This document shows, in pieces, positions 1 to 10,954 of a DNA stretch of 64,000 nt. The notes below the pieces were generated by a model. The model was not told the origin of the DNA. It ran no database searches and saw nothing but the letters and a program-made list of their open reading frames with translations. A program made the translations under genes and the position numbers. Within the stretch, counting starts at the first letter, position 1. Each line of letters begins with the position of its first letter. This stretch comes from Flammeovirgaceae bacterium (GTDB lineage: Bacteria; Bacteroidota; Bacteroidia; Cytophagales; Cyclobacteriaceae): positions 62,001 through 126,000 of the forward strand of contig CP054185.1 in the NCBI GenBank assembly GCA_015180985.1, in the 5' to 3' direction.

Positions 1-175
1 CCAGGAACTGGCCAACCTGGCGGCCTACCTCATGTCGGATTACTCGGCCTACATTAATGGCGAAGTGATAACTATTGATGGTGGCGAGTGGCTGCGCAAC
101 GGTGGGGAATTCAGCCACCTGGAGGCCATTCCGGAAGCCTTGTGGAATGAGTTGGAAAAAATGCGGGGTAAATAA
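1..175 (+). CDS. C-terminal end of a short-chain dehydrogenase/reductase (partial)
   Basis: An open frame enters at the left edge (first full codon at base 2) and ends at TAA 173-175, giving 57 residues. They contain YINGEVITIDGGEW, the end of the Rossmann fold in classical short-chain dehydrogenases, where the substrate loop and last strand lie. The tail after GGEW, with FSHLEAIPEALW, is like that of bacterial 2,4-dienoyl-CoA reductase-type members, which suggests fatty-acid metabolism, but this is inference from the tail alone. The NAD(P)-binding motif and the catalytic Tyr/Lys lie outside the window. The gene converges on the minus-strand gene that ends at 181. Confidence 0.8.
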   Translation, partial: QELANLAAYLMSDYSAYINGEVITIDGGEWLRNGGEFSHLEAIPEALWNELEKMRGK

Positions 176-180
176 ATCTG

Positions 181-2829
181 CTATAACAAATCAATAACGA
201 GTATTCTCTCATCCGCATAGTACAATTTTGCAGTACCATCCCAACTCATAGTGCTAACTCCGGCATTAACCGGTGCAGAAAGGAGGGCATTGCCGCTGCC
301 ATCATACACGTATGTGAGGTTTTGCTCTGCATCGGTAAGAGCAATAAAAACCCTGCCAGAACCAAAATCGTAATAGTGTAGCTCCACCGGGTTCATTCCA
401 ACATAATCGTTGGCAACAAGTTCACGGCCGTCATCATCAAATACCGTTAAGCGTTTTGCGCTCTGGCGAACGATGATGTATCCATTGCCGGATTTTTCTT
501 CAACCAGTGAAAACTGATCGGTTACCGTTGACTTCACCAGAGGCTCGCGGGTAAGAATTTTTCCTTCGGCTGTGAATCGGGTTTTTATTCCATCTTTCGA
601 AATACAGGTAAATACCGAACCTGCAAGATTACGCCCGGCCTCAAAACCAAAAGCACCTGATGGCCTGAAATCCAATGACAGAGGAAAACCTTTAATTGGT
701 TCGCCTTTTCGGTTCATCACCAGCACCTGCCCGTCTTCGCGAAACACTACGATATAATCTTTGCCTTGTATGCGGTAATGACGGGGTGGTGCGGTCGTCC
801 TCCCTTCAATGGATTTCGGCTTCCATCCATCCAGTAGCTGCCCCTGCTTATCAACCATCCATAACTTTCCGGTCCGATCGGAAATTATAAACCGGTAACG
901 CTTGCTGTTGTCGTAGTCGATAACATTAATAAACTCAGGTTGCTGTATGGGAATCGACACGGGAAACGGGCTTACGTAATTCCCCAGTCGGTCAACAACA
1001 TGAAGTTTTCCCGGTGTAACAAAAAGAAGCTGGAGTTTTCCGTTGTTGAAATAGTCAATCTGCTTTATTTCTCCGGCAATCATGCCGCCAGGCGAAAGGC
1101 TCCATTGAGTTTTACCTTCCGGTGATAAGTAATGCAACACACCCAGTGAATCCTGAAATACCAAATCATTTTGTTTTGTTGTGTGGTTGCGCACGCTGTA
1201 CAAGGATGACTTAACCGGAGCATTTAAAACAACCTGGATGCGTTTATTAATTGCTTGATCCGGCAAGGCTGCCGAACCGGAAGGCATTACAATGGCATGG
1301 GTATAAACCATTCCGCTCAGGTTGCTGAACTGAATAGCCCCCATGCCCAGTCGGTTAAGTACAGGTAGATTTCCGGTAAAAAATGCCTTCCAGGAAGGCG
1401 CCAACCGCTGTACCAATGCACTTTTAAGCAGCGGCATATTAAAATAAAAACTCACATTGGATTCTAGCAGGGTTGACTCAAGGAATTGATTGGTAGCTAC
1501 GGATTTACCCCAAACTTCTTCCTGATCAATGTCGTCCAGAAAACGTTTCAGATCACTCAGATTGTCGGAAAGAATTAAGGTTTTGCCTGAAACGGTATAA
1601 TAGGTCAGGTCGGAGCCTGCTACCAACGGATGAAAAAGTTTTTGAGCTAAGTTCTTAATTTCAATTTTGCGAAGCTGGTACGAACCATACTGCTCTGCGT
1701 ATAAGGAATCACCGCTCTCGGTTGCTTTCGATAGCTGATTGAATATGGTTATCCAACTCTCTTTATCCAATAAATCAACCAACACAACCCGCGTCTGTTC
1801 GCTCTTTCTCCGTTCGAATAGGCATACTGAAAGTTCTTTACCCAATCCGGAAAACAGGTTTTCAAAATTAATAGGTGCCAGCGAGCGCAATGAATCCTGA
1901 AGTTTACTGTTGCCGGCCAAAGGTAAATTTTTATAGAAACCTGTTCCATCGGTAATACCGTAGTTGGTAACGGCCAGTGCCCTGTTTGAAATAAGTTGCT
2001 TATGTGAAAAGGCAACGGGGTTCTGACCGGCAAAGTAGGATAACAACGAACCGGTTGCCGACTGATCGGTAAGTGAAAAACCACTCAGGGTTAGCGAAGT
2101 ATTTTCCTTAATGTCAAGCACCGCAGTTTGACCAATCACGGGCTTTAACACGGCACCCTCCGGCAGGAAACTGCTAATAAATGCGTTTAAGCCTTCGTAA
2201 CGGATAAACAGGTTGCCCACATCATTTTTCACAACCGGTAGTTTTTTAACCTGTTGAAGCTGGTTTTCAAATCCACGGGTTCCGTTTGCTTTGTGGGTTC
2301 GTATAACATCTTCTACCAAAAAGGGAGTGAAACTGCCAATCCAGAAATTTTCGATAACCACCCACGATAAAACCTGTTCATTTTGCTTTAATTCATAAAT
2401 GGTGAAGCCTGCATACTCTCTTCTGGCTGGTTGTGTTACTGGCTTTATCCACCGATCAGTTGCCTTGCCCAAATCATCGGTTGTATAGAAAACAAAGTCA
2501 AAATTGTTTCGCTGGGTTACATGAAGCGAAGCCAGCCAGGCTGAGGCCCCTGTGATATCGTTTAGAAAGTTGGTAAATAAATCACCGGTTTTATTATTTA
2601 CTGCAACCTGGCTAACCGACAGCCAAAGGGGATTATTCTGCAGTTGTGCAAAGCACGCTTTACAGTTGCCCGATTCATACACCAGCACGGCCTGTTCAGG
2701 AATAAGGCTCCAAACGGATAATGCTTTCTTTTGCGAAAAATTGAAGTACCCTACAATGCCCGCGATTACAAGCAGAATAAACACAACTGATAAAAAAAGG
2801 GCATTTCTTTTCACGCCACCGTCATTCAA
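181..2829 (-). CDS. Membrane-anchored protein with C-terminal beta-propeller-like repeats, function unknown
   Basis: This 882-residue protein has a short basic N-terminus and one hydrophobic helix at about residues 10-28, without a clear cleavage site, so it is probably anchored in the inner membrane with the bulk in the periplasm. Residues 40-530 form a mixed alpha/beta region in the style of bacterial DUF3352 proteins (that assignment is tentative). From about residue 545 there are repeated strands with motifs such as LHVVDRLGNYV, LWMVDKQGQLLDGW and VLVMNRKGEPIKGFPL, which look like PQQ/propeller blades. Two cysteines near residue 56 (CKAC) follow the anchor. It lies 62 bp behind purA on the same strand and may be read from the same transcript. 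I cannot name its function. Confidence 0.8.
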   Translation of the reverse strand: MNDGGVKRNALFLSVVFILLVIAGIVGYFNFSQKKALSVWSLIPEQAVLVYESGNCKACFAQLQNNPLWLSVSQVAVNNKTGDLFTNFLNDITGASAWLASLHVTQRNNFDFVFYTTDDLGKATDRWIKPVTQPARREYAGFTIYELKQNEQVLSWVVIENFWIGSFTPFLVEDVIRTHKANGTRGFENQLQQVKKLPVVKNDVGNLFIRYEGLNAFISSFLPEGAVLKPVIGQTAVLDIKENTSLTLSGFSLTDQSATGSLLSYFAGQNPVAFSHKQLISNRALAVTNYGITDGTGFYKNLPLAGNSKLQDSLRSLAPINFENLFSGLGKELSVCLFERRKSEQTRVVLVDLLDKESWITIFNQLSKATESGDSLYAEQYGSYQLRKIEIKNLAQKLFHPLVAGSDLTYYTVSGKTLILSDNLSDLKRFLDDIDQEEVWGKSVATNQFLESTLLESNVSFYFNMPLLKSALVQRLAPSWKAFFTGNLPVLNRLGMGAIQFSNLSGMVYTHAIVMPSGSAALPDQAINKRIQVVLNAPVKSSLYSVRNHTTKQNDLVFQDSLGVLHYLSPEGKTQWSLSPGGMIAGEIKQIDYFNNGKLQLLFVTPGKLHVVDRLGNYVSPFPVSIPIQQPEFINVIDYDNSKRYRFIISDRTGKLWMVDKQGQLLDGWKPKSIEGRTTAPPRHYRIQGKDYIVVFREDGQVLVMNRKGEPIKGFPLSLDFRPSGAFGFEAGRNLAGSVFTCISKDGIKTRFTAEGKILTREPLVKSTVTDQFSLVEEKSGNGYIIVRQSAKRLTVFDDDGRELVANDYVGMNPVELHYYDFGSGRVFIALTDAEQNLTYVYDGSGNALLSAPVNAGVSTMSWDGTAKLYYADERILVIDLL

Positions 2830-2891
2830 TTTTATTGAAATATAGAACCTCTTTTGTAAGGTAAAAAACAGGGTACGAAGGCCGGTTAAAA

Positions 2892-4181
<1,290 letters not shown>

Positions 4182-4200
4182 TTACATATAAAGGATTTGG

Positions 4201-4527
4201 TTAAACTGCTTCGGTTTCGGATTGAACTACCTGAAAAATAGAGTTCAACTTAGTGATAACCAGTAATTTCTTCACGCTCTCAGAAGGCTTTAACAGAAAC
4301 ACTTCTCCGCCCTTGTTTCTGAACTTGGTTAAAATGGTAATCAGCACACCAATGCCGCTGCTGTTAATGTAACGCAGGTTGGAGATATCAATAATGCATT
4401 TACTTACCTGGCTGTTCAGCGCATCCGTTACAACCCCGATGATTCCGGCCCCGTCATGCTCACCAATTAAGTCGCCCGATAAACGAAGCACCAGGCTTCC
4501 GTTTTTATGTTCACTCAAAAAAGTCAT
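4201..4527 (-). CDS. STAS-domain protein, anti-sigma factor antagonist type
   Basis: This 108-residue protein is a single STAS domain of the SpoIIAA/RsbV kind. Such proteins bind and titrate an anti-sigma or switch kinase and are switched off by serine phosphorylation. The strand-loop [16 protein letters not shown] (residues 45-60) carries the serine pair 56-57 at the phosphorylation position, though the usual aspartate just before it is asparagine here. Its ATG overlaps the stop of the upstream Fur-family gene by 4 bp (ATGA), indicating translational coupling. No partner kinase or phosphatase gene is in the window, so its target is unknown. In Bacteroidota, lone STAS proteins of this size are common. 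Confidence 0.9.
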   Translation of the reverse strand: MTFLSEHKNGSLVLRLSGDLIGEHDGAGIIGVVTDALNSQVSKCIIDISNLRYINSSGIGVLITILTKFRNKGGEVFLLKPSESVKKLLVITKLNSIFQVVQSETEAV

Positions 4528-5003
4528 TTTTTTAAATCGTTACGTTTTTTATTCTGACAAGTGGGTTGTGTACATGATCCGTACAGGATGAGGGAATGGT
4601 GAACAACATCAAAATGCAATACTTCACCTACGGTTTTCTGAATAGTGTGGATGCGGGGATCGCAGAATTCAACCACCTTATGGCAGTCGGTGCAGATTAA
4701 ATGATCATGCTGCCTGTACCCATACGATTTTTCGTACTGCGCCAGGTTCTTACCAAACTGGTGTTTACTTACCAGGTCGCACTCCACAAGTAAATCCAGG
4801 GTGTTATAAACTGTGGCCCGGCTAACCTGGTATTCTTTGCGCTTCATGCTTTGGTAGAGTGATTCTACATCAAAGTGACCGTTGTGGGAGTAGATCTCTT
4901 CCAGGATAGCATACCGTTCGGGGGTTTTCCGCAACTCCCGGCTTTCCAGGTAGGCAGTAAAAATCTTCTTTACTTCTTCAAAAACCGTCAGATTAGCCAC
5001 CAT
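4524..5003 (-). CDS. Fur-family transcriptional repressor
   Basis: This 159-residue protein has the Fur layout: an N-terminal winged helix (residues about 15-90, with [20 protein letters not shown] and the recognition-helix segment [17 protein letters not shown]) and a C-terminal metal-binding dimerisation domain. The latter shows [15 protein letters not shown] with a CxxC pair, an HTIQ segment, and a final CTQPTC pair, so a structural zinc site is intact. Family members sense iron, zinc or peroxide; the sequence alone does not decide which. A perfect TAnnTTTG element lies 4 bases before the ATG, which predicts a leaderless mRNA. It is the first gene of a probable operon with the STAS gene and purA. 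Confidence 0.93.
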   Translation of the reverse strand: MVANLTVFEEVKKIFTAYLESRELRKTPERYAILEEIYSHNGHFDVESLYQSMKRKEYQVSRATVYNTLDLLVECDLVSKHQFGKNLAQYEKSYGYRQHDHLICTDCHKVVEFCDPRIHTIQKTVGEVLHFDVVHHSLILYGSCTQPTCQNKKRNDLKK

Positions 5004-5007
5004 GGCA

Positions 5008-5015
5008 CAAAGATA
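5008..5015 (-). promoter_or_regulatory. Promoter -7 element of the Fur-family gene
   Basis: Read on the minus strand the bases are TATCTTTG, an exact match to the Bacteroidota -7 consensus TAnnTTTG. Only four bases separate it from the ATG at 5003, so transcription would begin at or within a base or two of the start codon. No good TTG -33 element is seen at the usual distance, and the area upstream overlaps the end of rel. Confidence 0.5.
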
Positions 5016-5038
5016 CAGGAGAATGGCAGAATTAACAG

Positions 5039-7255
5039 TTATTCTTTTGAATCGAACCGGCTCACTTTAACTACCCCCTCAACCTTTTCTAATTTCTGTA
5101 TGAGTTGTTCCAGGTGGCGGGTATCGTTTACATACAGCATAATTTCGCCTTCAAAGATGCCGGAATCAGTATGGAACGACATCGAACTCATATTCACTTT
5201 CAGTTCCTCCGAAATGATTTTGGATACGTCATTAATAAGCCCTACCCTATCCGTTCCTCTGACTTTCAGACCCGTAAGGAAAGCCACTTCATGCTGCGAT
5301 GTCCATTTTGCTTTAACTACACGGTTGCCGTGGCTGGCCAGCAATTCGGTGGCATTGGGGCAGGTAGTGCGGTGTATTTTTATTCCTTCATTAACGGTAA
5401 CAAAACCGAAAACATCATCACCCGGTATGGGCGTACAACATTTGGCCAGCTTGTAATCAACCACATCCATATCTTCGCCAATCAGCAGGATGTCTTCGTA
5501 ACGCCCCTTTATGCGGGTAATTTCCTGCTCAATTACCTTGGCATCGGCCACGCGTACATTAGGTTTCGTTTTGAGGGGTGAGGCCGGTTTATACTCTTTA
5601 AACCGCTTGATGTCGGCCGTATTGATAATACCTTTACCCACCCGGTAGTACAACTCGAAATGACTGGCCAGGCCAAAGTATTCGCGCATCTGCTCCAGTA
5701 TAATGTGGGTGGGTTCAACTTTTAGCTGCTTTAGCTTACGCTGAATGATCTCCTTCCCTTCTTCGGCAATCCGCTTCTTATCTTCTTTAAGGTTGTCTTT
5801 AATTTTTGAGCGGGCCTTAGAGGTTACCACAAACCGCAGCCAGTCTTCATGCGGTTTTTGCTTTTGCGAAGTGAGTATTTCAATCTGGTCGCCATTTTTG
5901 AGTACATAATTAATGGGTACCAGTTTGTTGTTAACCTTTGCACCAATGCATTTTGAGCCCACCTGGGTGTGAATTTCAAACGCAAAGTCTAAGGCAGTGG
6001 CCCCGTAGGGCAAGGTTTTTAATTCACCACGAGGTGTAAACACAAATACTTCATCGCTAAACAGGTTACCACGAAAGTCATTTACAAAGTCGAGTGCAGA
6101 GTGATCGTTCTGTTCCAATGTATCGCGCACTTTGGCAAGCCATTTCTCAAGGTTCGATTCGTGCGCAGCCGATGATTCTTTGTACTTCCAGTGGGCAGCA
6201 TATCCCTTCTCCGCAATTTCATCCATGCGCTGCGTGCGTATTTGCACCTCCACCCACTGGCCGTTCTTGGCCATTACGGTGGTGTGCAGCGATTCGTACC
6301 CGTTGGCTTTGGGGGTGCTTATCCAATCGCGCAGCCTGTCGGGATTGGGGGTGTAAAAATCAGTTACAATAGAATATACCTGCCAGCACAACGCTTTTTC
6401 CTGCTCAAGGGGTGCATCCAGTATAATGCGTATTGCAAACAGATCATACACTTCTTCGAAGGGTATGTTTTGCTTACGCATTTTGTTGCATATGGAATAA
6501 ATTGATTTTGGCCGGCCTTTGATTTCGTATTTGATTTTAAGCCTGTCCAACTCTTCCTTAATCGGCTGCATAAACTGCTTAATAAATTTATTACGTGCAG
6601 CCCTTGTATCGTCAATGTTACGCGCAATGGAGTCGTACATCGGGCGGTCGGTAAACCTGAGGTACAAATCTTCCAATTCACTTTTTATGGCATTCAGGCC
6701 AAGCCGGTGAGCCAGTGGCGCATATAAATAAATAGTCTCGGAGGCGATTTTGAGTTGTTTGTTGCGCGGCATGCTGTCGAGTGTGCGCATGTTGTGCAGC
6801 CGATCAGCCAGCTTTATGAGGATTACCCGCACATCCTCCGAAAGGGTAAACAGCATTTTCCGGAAGTTTTCAGCTTGCTGCGATGTGCCATACTCAAATA
6901 CGCCCGATACTTTTGTTAACCCGTCAATAATACGGGCTACCTTTTTGCCGAACATCCGTTCAATGTCGGTCAGTTCAAGGTCGGTATCTTCAACCACATC
7001 GTGAAGCAAAGCAGAAATTATGGAGGTGGTTCCCAGGCCGATTTCCTCAACGCAAATCTGGGCTACCGCCAGGGGATGAAAAATATAGGGCTCACCGGAT
7101 TTCCTGCGCATTTCCTTATGCGCCTCAAGCGCCATTGTAAAGGCTTTCTTTATTAACCGGGCATCACCTTCCTTTAAAACAGGTTTGGCTTTCCGCAGCA
7201 GTTTCCGATACCTGCTGATAATTTCCCTTTTCTCCTGCTCTACATCAATAACCAT
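5039..7255 (-). CDS. rel: Bifunctional (p)ppGpp synthetase/hydrolase, RelA/SpoT family
   Basis: This 738-residue enzyme makes and degrades the stringent-response alarmone (p)ppGpp. The N-terminal HD hydrolase has His60, His85-Asp86 and Glu89-Asp90, all in place, so hydrolysis should be active. The synthetase domain follows, with GRPKSIYSI and the [17 protein letters not shown] block, so synthesis should also be active. A TGS domain begins near residue 400 ([17 protein letters not shown]), a conserved-cysteine region ([10 protein letters not shown]) lies near 590, and a C-terminal ACT domain ends the protein. The length is typical. No second long RelA-like gene is in the window, in keeping with a single Rel in many Bacteroidota. 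It is upstream of the Fur-family gene but separated by 35 bp that hold a promoter. Confidence 0.97.
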   Translation of the reverse strand: MVIDVEQEKREIISRYRKLLRKAKPVLKEGDARLIKKAFTMALEAHKEMRRKSGEPYIFHPLAVAQICVEEIGLGTTSIISALLHDVVEDTDLELTDIERMFGKKVARIIDGLTKVSGVFEYGTSQQAENFRKMLFTLSEDVRVILIKLADRLHNMRTLDSMPRNKQLKIASETIYLYAPLAHRLGLNAIKSELEDLYLRFTDRPMYDSIARNIDDTRAARNKFIKQFMQPIKEELDRLKIKYEIKGRPKSIYSICNKMRKQNIPFEEVYDLFAIRIILDAPLEQEKALCWQVYSIVTDFYTPNPDRLRDWISTPKANGYESLHTTVMAKNGQWVEVQIRTQRMDEIAEKGYAAHWKYKESSAAHESNLEKWLAKVRDTLEQNDHSALDFVNDFRGNLFSDEVFVFTPRGELKTLPYGATALDFAFEIHTQVGSKCIGAKVNNKLVPINYVLKNGDQIEILTSQKQKPHEDWLRFVVTSKARSKIKDNLKEDKKRIAEEGKEIIQRKLKQLKVEPTHIILEQMREYFGLASHFELYYRVGKGIINTADIKRFKEYKPASPLKTKPNVRVADAKVIEQEITRIKGRYEDILLIGEDMDVVDYKLAKCCTPIPGDDVFGFVTVNEGIKIHRTTCPNATELLASHGNRVVKAKWTSQHEVAFLTGLKVRGTDRVGLINDVSKIISEELKVNMSSMSFHTDSGIFEGEIMLYVNDTRHLEQLIQKLEKVEGVVKVSRFDSKE

Positions 7256-7335
7256 CCGGAAAGTGGTTTACTTATGGTTTACCGAACCTACCCAAGATAA
7301 CAAATTATTGGTGTTCCTAATTTCTTAATTATCTA

Positions 7336-7343
7336 TAAATTTG
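7336..7343 (+). promoter_or_regulatory. Probable promoter -7 element for tRNA-Leu
   Basis: TAAATTTG matches TAnnTTTG exactly and lies about 38 bases before the tRNA. A TTG occurs at 7308-7310, but with a 25-base spacer, longer than usual, so the -33 part is uncertain. Confidence 0.45.
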
Positions 7344-7380
7344 CGCTCCTTTTACCGAAGCCGGTTCACTAAATATACCA

Positions 7381-7465
7381 GCGGATGTGGCGTAATTGGC
7401 AGCCGCGCCAGACTTAGGATCTGGTGCCGAAAGGCGTGGGGGTTCGAGTCCCTCCATCCGCACCA
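7381..7465 (+). tRNA. tRNA-Leu (anticodon UAG)
   Basis: The 85-base gene folds as a class II tRNA. The acceptor arm pairs GCGGATG (7381-7387) with CATCCGC (7455-7461), followed by discriminator A and an encoded CCA (7463-7465). The anticodon stem CCAGA/TCTGG encloses CTTAGGA, giving anticodon TAG at 7415-7417, which reads CUA and, by wobble, other CUN codons. The long variable arm (TGCC-GAAA-GGCG) and the T-loop GGTTCGAGTCC confirm the type. It may be co-transcribed with tig, which starts 62 bp downstream with no separate strong promoter visible. Confidence 0.97.
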
Positions 7466-7527
7466 TGTTGTAAACCTCACCAACAGCCGATGAGGGTACA
7501 TATTGCTAATTCAAAACTGAGAAACCT

Positions 7528-8871
7528 TTGGAAATAACTCTTGACAAACAAAGTAAAACGGAAGGCCTGATTAAGATCCGGTTAGGACAATCTGATTACC
7601 AACCCGGTGTGGAAGAAAAAGTACGCACTTACGCCCGTAAAGCCAATCTAAAGGGTTTCAGGCAAGGCAAAGTACCAACAGGTGTCATTAAACAAATGTT
7701 TGGCAAGTCCATCCTTGTTGAAGAAGTAAACCAACTGCTTTCCAATAAACTCTCCGATTACATCAAAGAAAACAAGCTGCGTATTATAGGCGAACCCCTG
7801 CCCAACCTTGAAAAGGCCAATGCATTAGACTGGGAAAGTGCCAACGACCTGGAGTTTGAATACCAGGTTGGTTTGGTAGAGGACTTCACCTACGACCTGT
7901 CGCCCAAAGTAAAAGTAAAAGTGTACCCGATTGAAGTGACCAATCAGGTAGTGGAAGAAACCCTGACCGACATTCGCCAACGATTCGGTAAGATAACCCA
8001 TCCGGAAATCAGTGAACCCGGTGACAGCCTGATTGGCGACCTGCGTTCGGCCGATGGCTCCTTCCAGCGCGAAAACGTGATCATCAAAACCGAAACCCTC
8101 TCAAAAAAATACCAGGATTTTTTCCTTAACCGGAAACCGGAGGAGGAAATTACACTGGCTATTGAGGAGGTGTTTGATGCCGGCACCCTTTCAAAAATGC
8201 TGGGCGTTTCCGAAGAAGAAGCAAAACAACTGAACGGAGAGTTCACCTTCAAGGTAATCTCCCTCGGGCGCCTTGAACCCGCTGAATTAAACACAGCCCT
8301 GTTTGACCGGGTATTTGGAAAAGACAGCGTTACTACCGAAGAAGAATTTTTAAACAAGATAAAAGAAACTATTCAGCAGAATTATCAGCGCGAAACAGAT
8401 CATTTTCTTGACCACGAAATTGAAGATTACTTCATTACCAATACAAAAATAAACCTGCCCGAAACTTTTCTTAAAACCTGGCTGATGCAAACCAGCAAAG
8501 GAGAACTAACCCGGGAAACAATTGAAAAGGAGTTTGATGCCTACCTCCGTTCGTTGAAATGGGATCTGATAAAAAACCGCATAGCCGAAGACAATAACAT
8601 TACCGTTGAATCCGATGAGGTACGAGCCCGCGCCAAAGAACTGATCATCTCCCAATTCGGTGGCCCCTCGGTAGCCGGACAGCTAATGGATAAACTGGAT
8701 GCCATTGCCGACAACTACCTGGCTCACGAAAACGGCCAGCATTTTATGCGCCTGTACAACCAACTGCGTCATGAGAAAATACTAAAACTCATTAAAGAAA
8801 AAATTACGCTCACCGAAAAAAAGGTGAGCCTGGATGAATTCCGGAAAATGGCAGAGGAACATAAACATTAA
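7528..8871 (+). CDS. tig: Trigger factor, ribosome-associated chaperone
   Basis: Trigger factor binds the ribosome exit tunnel and shields nascent chains. The 447-residue protein has the N-terminal ribosome-binding domain with the loop GFRQGKVP (residues about 44-51, equivalent to the family GFRxGKxP signature), a middle domain around residues 150-250, and a long helical C-terminal domain. The start codon is TTG; the protein begins MEITLDKQSKTEG, as in other Bacteroidota trigger factors, and no in-frame ATG gives this start. It stands immediately before clpP and clpX, the classic order. A hairpin terminator follows the stop, so clpP has its own promoter. Confidence 0.96.
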   Translation: MEITLDKQSKTEGLIKIRLGQSDYQPGVEEKVRTYARKANLKGFRQGKVPTGVIKQMFGKSILVEEVNQLLSNKLSDYIKENKLRIIGEPLPNLEKANALDWESANDLEFEYQVGLVEDFTYDLSPKVKVKVYPIEVTNQVVEETLTDIRQRFGKITHPEISEPGDSLIGDLRSADGSFQRENVIIKTETLSKKYQDFFLNRKPEEEITLAIEEVFDAGTLSKMLGVSEEEAKQLNGEFTFKVISLGRLEPAELNTALFDRVFGKDSVTTEEEFLNKIKETIQQNYQRETDHFLDHEIEDYFITNTKINLPETFLKTWLMQTSKGELTRETIEKEFDAYLRSLKWDLIKNRIAEDNNITVESDEVRARAKELIISQFGGPSVAGQLMDKLDAIADNYLAHENGQHFMRLYNQLRHEKILKLIKEKITLTEKKVSLDEFRKMAEEHKH

Positions 8872-8894
8872 AACATAGTATAACCCACAAAAAA

Positions 8895-8932
8895 ATGGTT
8901 TTGCACAACAGCAAAGCCATTTTTATTTTTTA
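8895..8932 (+). terminator. Intrinsic terminator after tig
   Basis: A 10-bp stem (ATGGTTTTGC at 8895-8904 with GCAAAGCCAT at 8911-8920, one G-U pair) with loop ACAACA is followed by a T-rich tail TTTTTATTTTTT. It lies 24 bp past the tig stop codon and ahead of clpP. Confidence 0.85.
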
Positions 8933-8990
8933 TCCACCGGAATTCGCTGTTTTATTCTAATTTACTGCACATTTAAAAAACAATTTTGCT

Positions 8991-9662
8991 ATGAACGAAT
9001 TCAGAAAATATGCCGTACACCACCTGGGCATGAGCGGCAATACCGTTGACAGCTACGCCCAGAAAATTGAAAACATGACTCAGTATGTTATTGAAGAACG
9101 GCCGGGCAACTTCAGGGCTATTGATGTATTTACCCGCCTTATTTCCGACCGCATCATCTTTTTAGGCATGGGCGTTGACGACCAGATTGCCAACCTGATT
9201 ATCGCCCAACTGCTTTTTCTGGAATCGGCTGACCCGAAAAAGGACATTATCATGTACATAAACAGCCCGGGCGGCTCGGTATATGCCGGCCTCGGCATTT
9301 ACGACACCATGCAGTACATTAATCCTGATGTAGCCACCATATGTATTGGCCTGGCCGCTTCGATGGGAGCTGTATTGCTGGCGGCCGGGGCACCCAAAAA
9401 GCGATCGGGGCTTACTCACAGCCGCATTATGATCCACCAGCCGTCATCGGGCATGCAGGGCACCTCAAAGGATATGGAAATCTCTCTGAAGCAAACCCTC
9501 GAAATCCGCGAAGACCTGTATAAAATCCTGGCTAAACATACCGGCAAGGATTTCAATACCATTGAAAAAGATTCCGACCGCGACTATTGGATGCGGGCAA
9601 CCGAAGCAAAGGATTATGGCATGATTGACGAGGTGCTGGAGCGCAAAAAACAGCGTAATTAA
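8991..9662 (+). CDS. clpP: ATP-dependent Clp protease proteolytic subunit
   Basis: ClpP is the barrel-shaped serine peptidase that degrades proteins unfolded by ClpX. The 223-residue protein has the full catalytic triad: Ser124 in [14 protein letters not shown], His149 in RIMIHQP and Asp198 in the SDRDYW segment. [10 protein letters not shown] is the conserved substrate-binding strand. The N-terminus is about 25-30 residues longer than the mature enzyme, as expected for the propeptide. ATG start. It is followed after 58 bp by clpX, which has its own promoter element; the two products form one complex. Confidence 0.98.
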   Translation: MNEFRKYAVHHLGMSGNTVDSYAQKIENMTQYVIEERPGNFRAIDVFTRLISDRIIFLGMGVDDQIANLIIAQLLFLESADPKKDIIMYINSPGGSVYAGLGIYDTMQYINPDVATICIGLAASMGAVLLAAGAPKKRSGLTHSRIMIHQPSSGMQGTSKDMEISLKQTLEIREDLYKILAKHTGKDFNTIEKDSDRDYWMRATEAKDYGMIDEVLERKKQRN

Positions 9663-9692
9663 TCGGCTTTAAAAACTACCAAATTTTAGTGG

Positions 9693-9700
9693 TACCTTTG
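9693..9700 (+). promoter_or_regulatory. Promoter -7 element of clpX
   Basis: TACCTTTG is an exact TAnnTTTG match, 20 bases before the clpX ATG, in the short gap behind clpP. No clear TTG -33 element is seen upstream; the gap is AT-rich there. Confidence 0.55.
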
Positions 9701-9720
9701 CACCAGAACTGATTTCGGTT

Positions 9721-10953
9721 ATGGCTGAAGTTACCTGCTCATTTTGCGGACGCAATAAAAAAGACGTTGATCTGATGATATCGGGCATTCATGCCCACAT
9801 TTGCGATAAATGCGTTACGCAAGCCAGTCAGATTTTACAGGAGGAAAAGAAAAGCAAAACCGATGGCGGCCTGGCTCCCAATTTTAAGCTGATTAAACCG
9901 CGCGACATCAAGAAATTTCTTGACGAATATGTTATCGGCCAGGATGAAGCAAAAAAAGTGATGGCGGTAGCCGTTTACAATCACTACAAACGGTTGATGC
10001 AGCGTAAAGCCGAATCGGATATTACTATAGAGAAGTCGAACATCATTATGGTAGGCGAAACCGGAACCGGAAAAACCTACCTGGCCCGTACGCTGGCCCG
10101 CCTGCTGCAGGTGCCGTTTTGCATTGCCGATGCCACCGTACTGACCGAAGCCGGTTATGTTGGCGAGGATGTGGAGAGTATTTTAACCCGCCTGCTGCAA
10201 GCTGCCGATTACAATGTGGAGGCAGCCGAACGCGGCATTGTGTACATTGACGAAATTGATAAAATCGCCCGCAAATCGGATAACCCCTCCATTACCCGCG
10301 ATGTGAGCGGTGAAGGTGTGCAACAGGCGTTGTTAAAATTATTGGAAGGTACTGCAGTTAACGTGCCACCACAAGGCGGCCGTAAGCACCCCGACCAAAA
10401 GATGATAACGGTTAATACCGAGAACATCCTTTTTATCTGCGGAGGAGCATTTGAGGGCATCAGCCGGTTTATTGCTAACCGCTTGAATACAAGGCCTTTG
10501 GGCTTTACTTCGGCCAGCGGGTTACACCCTGCTGATATCGATAAAGACAACCTGATTCAGTTTGTATCCGCCCAGGATTTGAAAAGTTTCGGCCTCATTC
10601 CGGAGTTGATCGGTCGCTTGCCGGTTATATCCTTCCTTCATCCGTTGGATAAAGCAGCCCTTCGAAAGATATTAACCGAGCCGAAAAATGCCCTGGTTAA
10701 GCAATACAAAAAACTGTTCGAGATGGAGGGCATTCAACTGGAATTTAAAGACGGTGCCCTTGACTTTATCGTTGAGAAGGCCGTTGAATTTAAACTGGGC
10801 GCCCGCGGCCTGCGCAGCATTTGCGAGGCCATCATCAACGATGCCATGTTCGATTTGCCTTCGGAGAAAAACACCGAACGGCTAACCATTACCCGGGCCT
10901 ATGCCGAAGACAAGTTCAGCCGGTCGCAATACAGTAAACTAAAAGTAGCCTGA
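9721..10953 (+). CDS. clpX: ATP-dependent Clp protease ATP-binding subunit
   Basis: ClpX is the hexameric AAA+ unfoldase that feeds substrates to ClpP. The 410-residue protein begins with the zinc-binding domain (Cys6, Cys9, Cys28, Cys31). The Walker A motif is GETGTGKT (residues 112-119), the pore loop GYVGEDVE follows, and the Walker B is [10 protein letters not shown]. The ClpP-docking loop carries the tripeptide LGF (in RPLGFTS), a variant of the usual IGF. The C-terminal sensor-2 region has GARGLRS. ATG start. The gene converges on lpxB with only one base between the stop codons, so no separate terminator fits between them. Confidence 0.98.
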   Translation: MAEVTCSFCGRNKKDVDLMISGIHAHICDKCVTQASQILQEEKKSKTDGGLAPNFKLIKPRDIKKFLDEYVIGQDEAKKVMAVAVYNHYKRLMQRKAESDITIEKSNIIMVGETGTGKTYLARTLARLLQVPFCIADATVLTEAGYVGEDVESILTRLLQAADYNVEAAERGIVYIDEIDKIARKSDNPSITRDVSGEGVQQALLKLLEGTAVNVPPQGGRKHPDQKMITVNTENILFICGGAFEGISRFIANRLNTRPLGFTSASGLHPADIDKDNLIQFVSAQDLKSFGLIPELIGRLPVISFLHPLDKAALRKILTEPKNALVKQYKKLFEMEGIQLEFKDGALDFIVEKAVEFKLGARGLRSICEAIINDAMFDLPSEKNTERLTITRAYAEDKFSRSQYSKLKVA

Positions 10954-10954
10954 T

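Noticed and set aside
1749-2084. 111-codon open frame on the minus strand in another frame of the propeller gene
   Set aside because: It lies wholly within a long gene with strong coding signs in its own frame; the translation has no recognisable family features.
4875-5456. 193-codon plus-strand open frame spanning the rel and Fur-family genes
   Set aside because: It runs antisense to two well-supported genes and across their junction, and has no family features.
8891-8930. Hairpin as a small RNA gene
   Set aside because: Stem, loop and T-tail position right after tig fit an ordinary terminator, with no room for a separate RNA.
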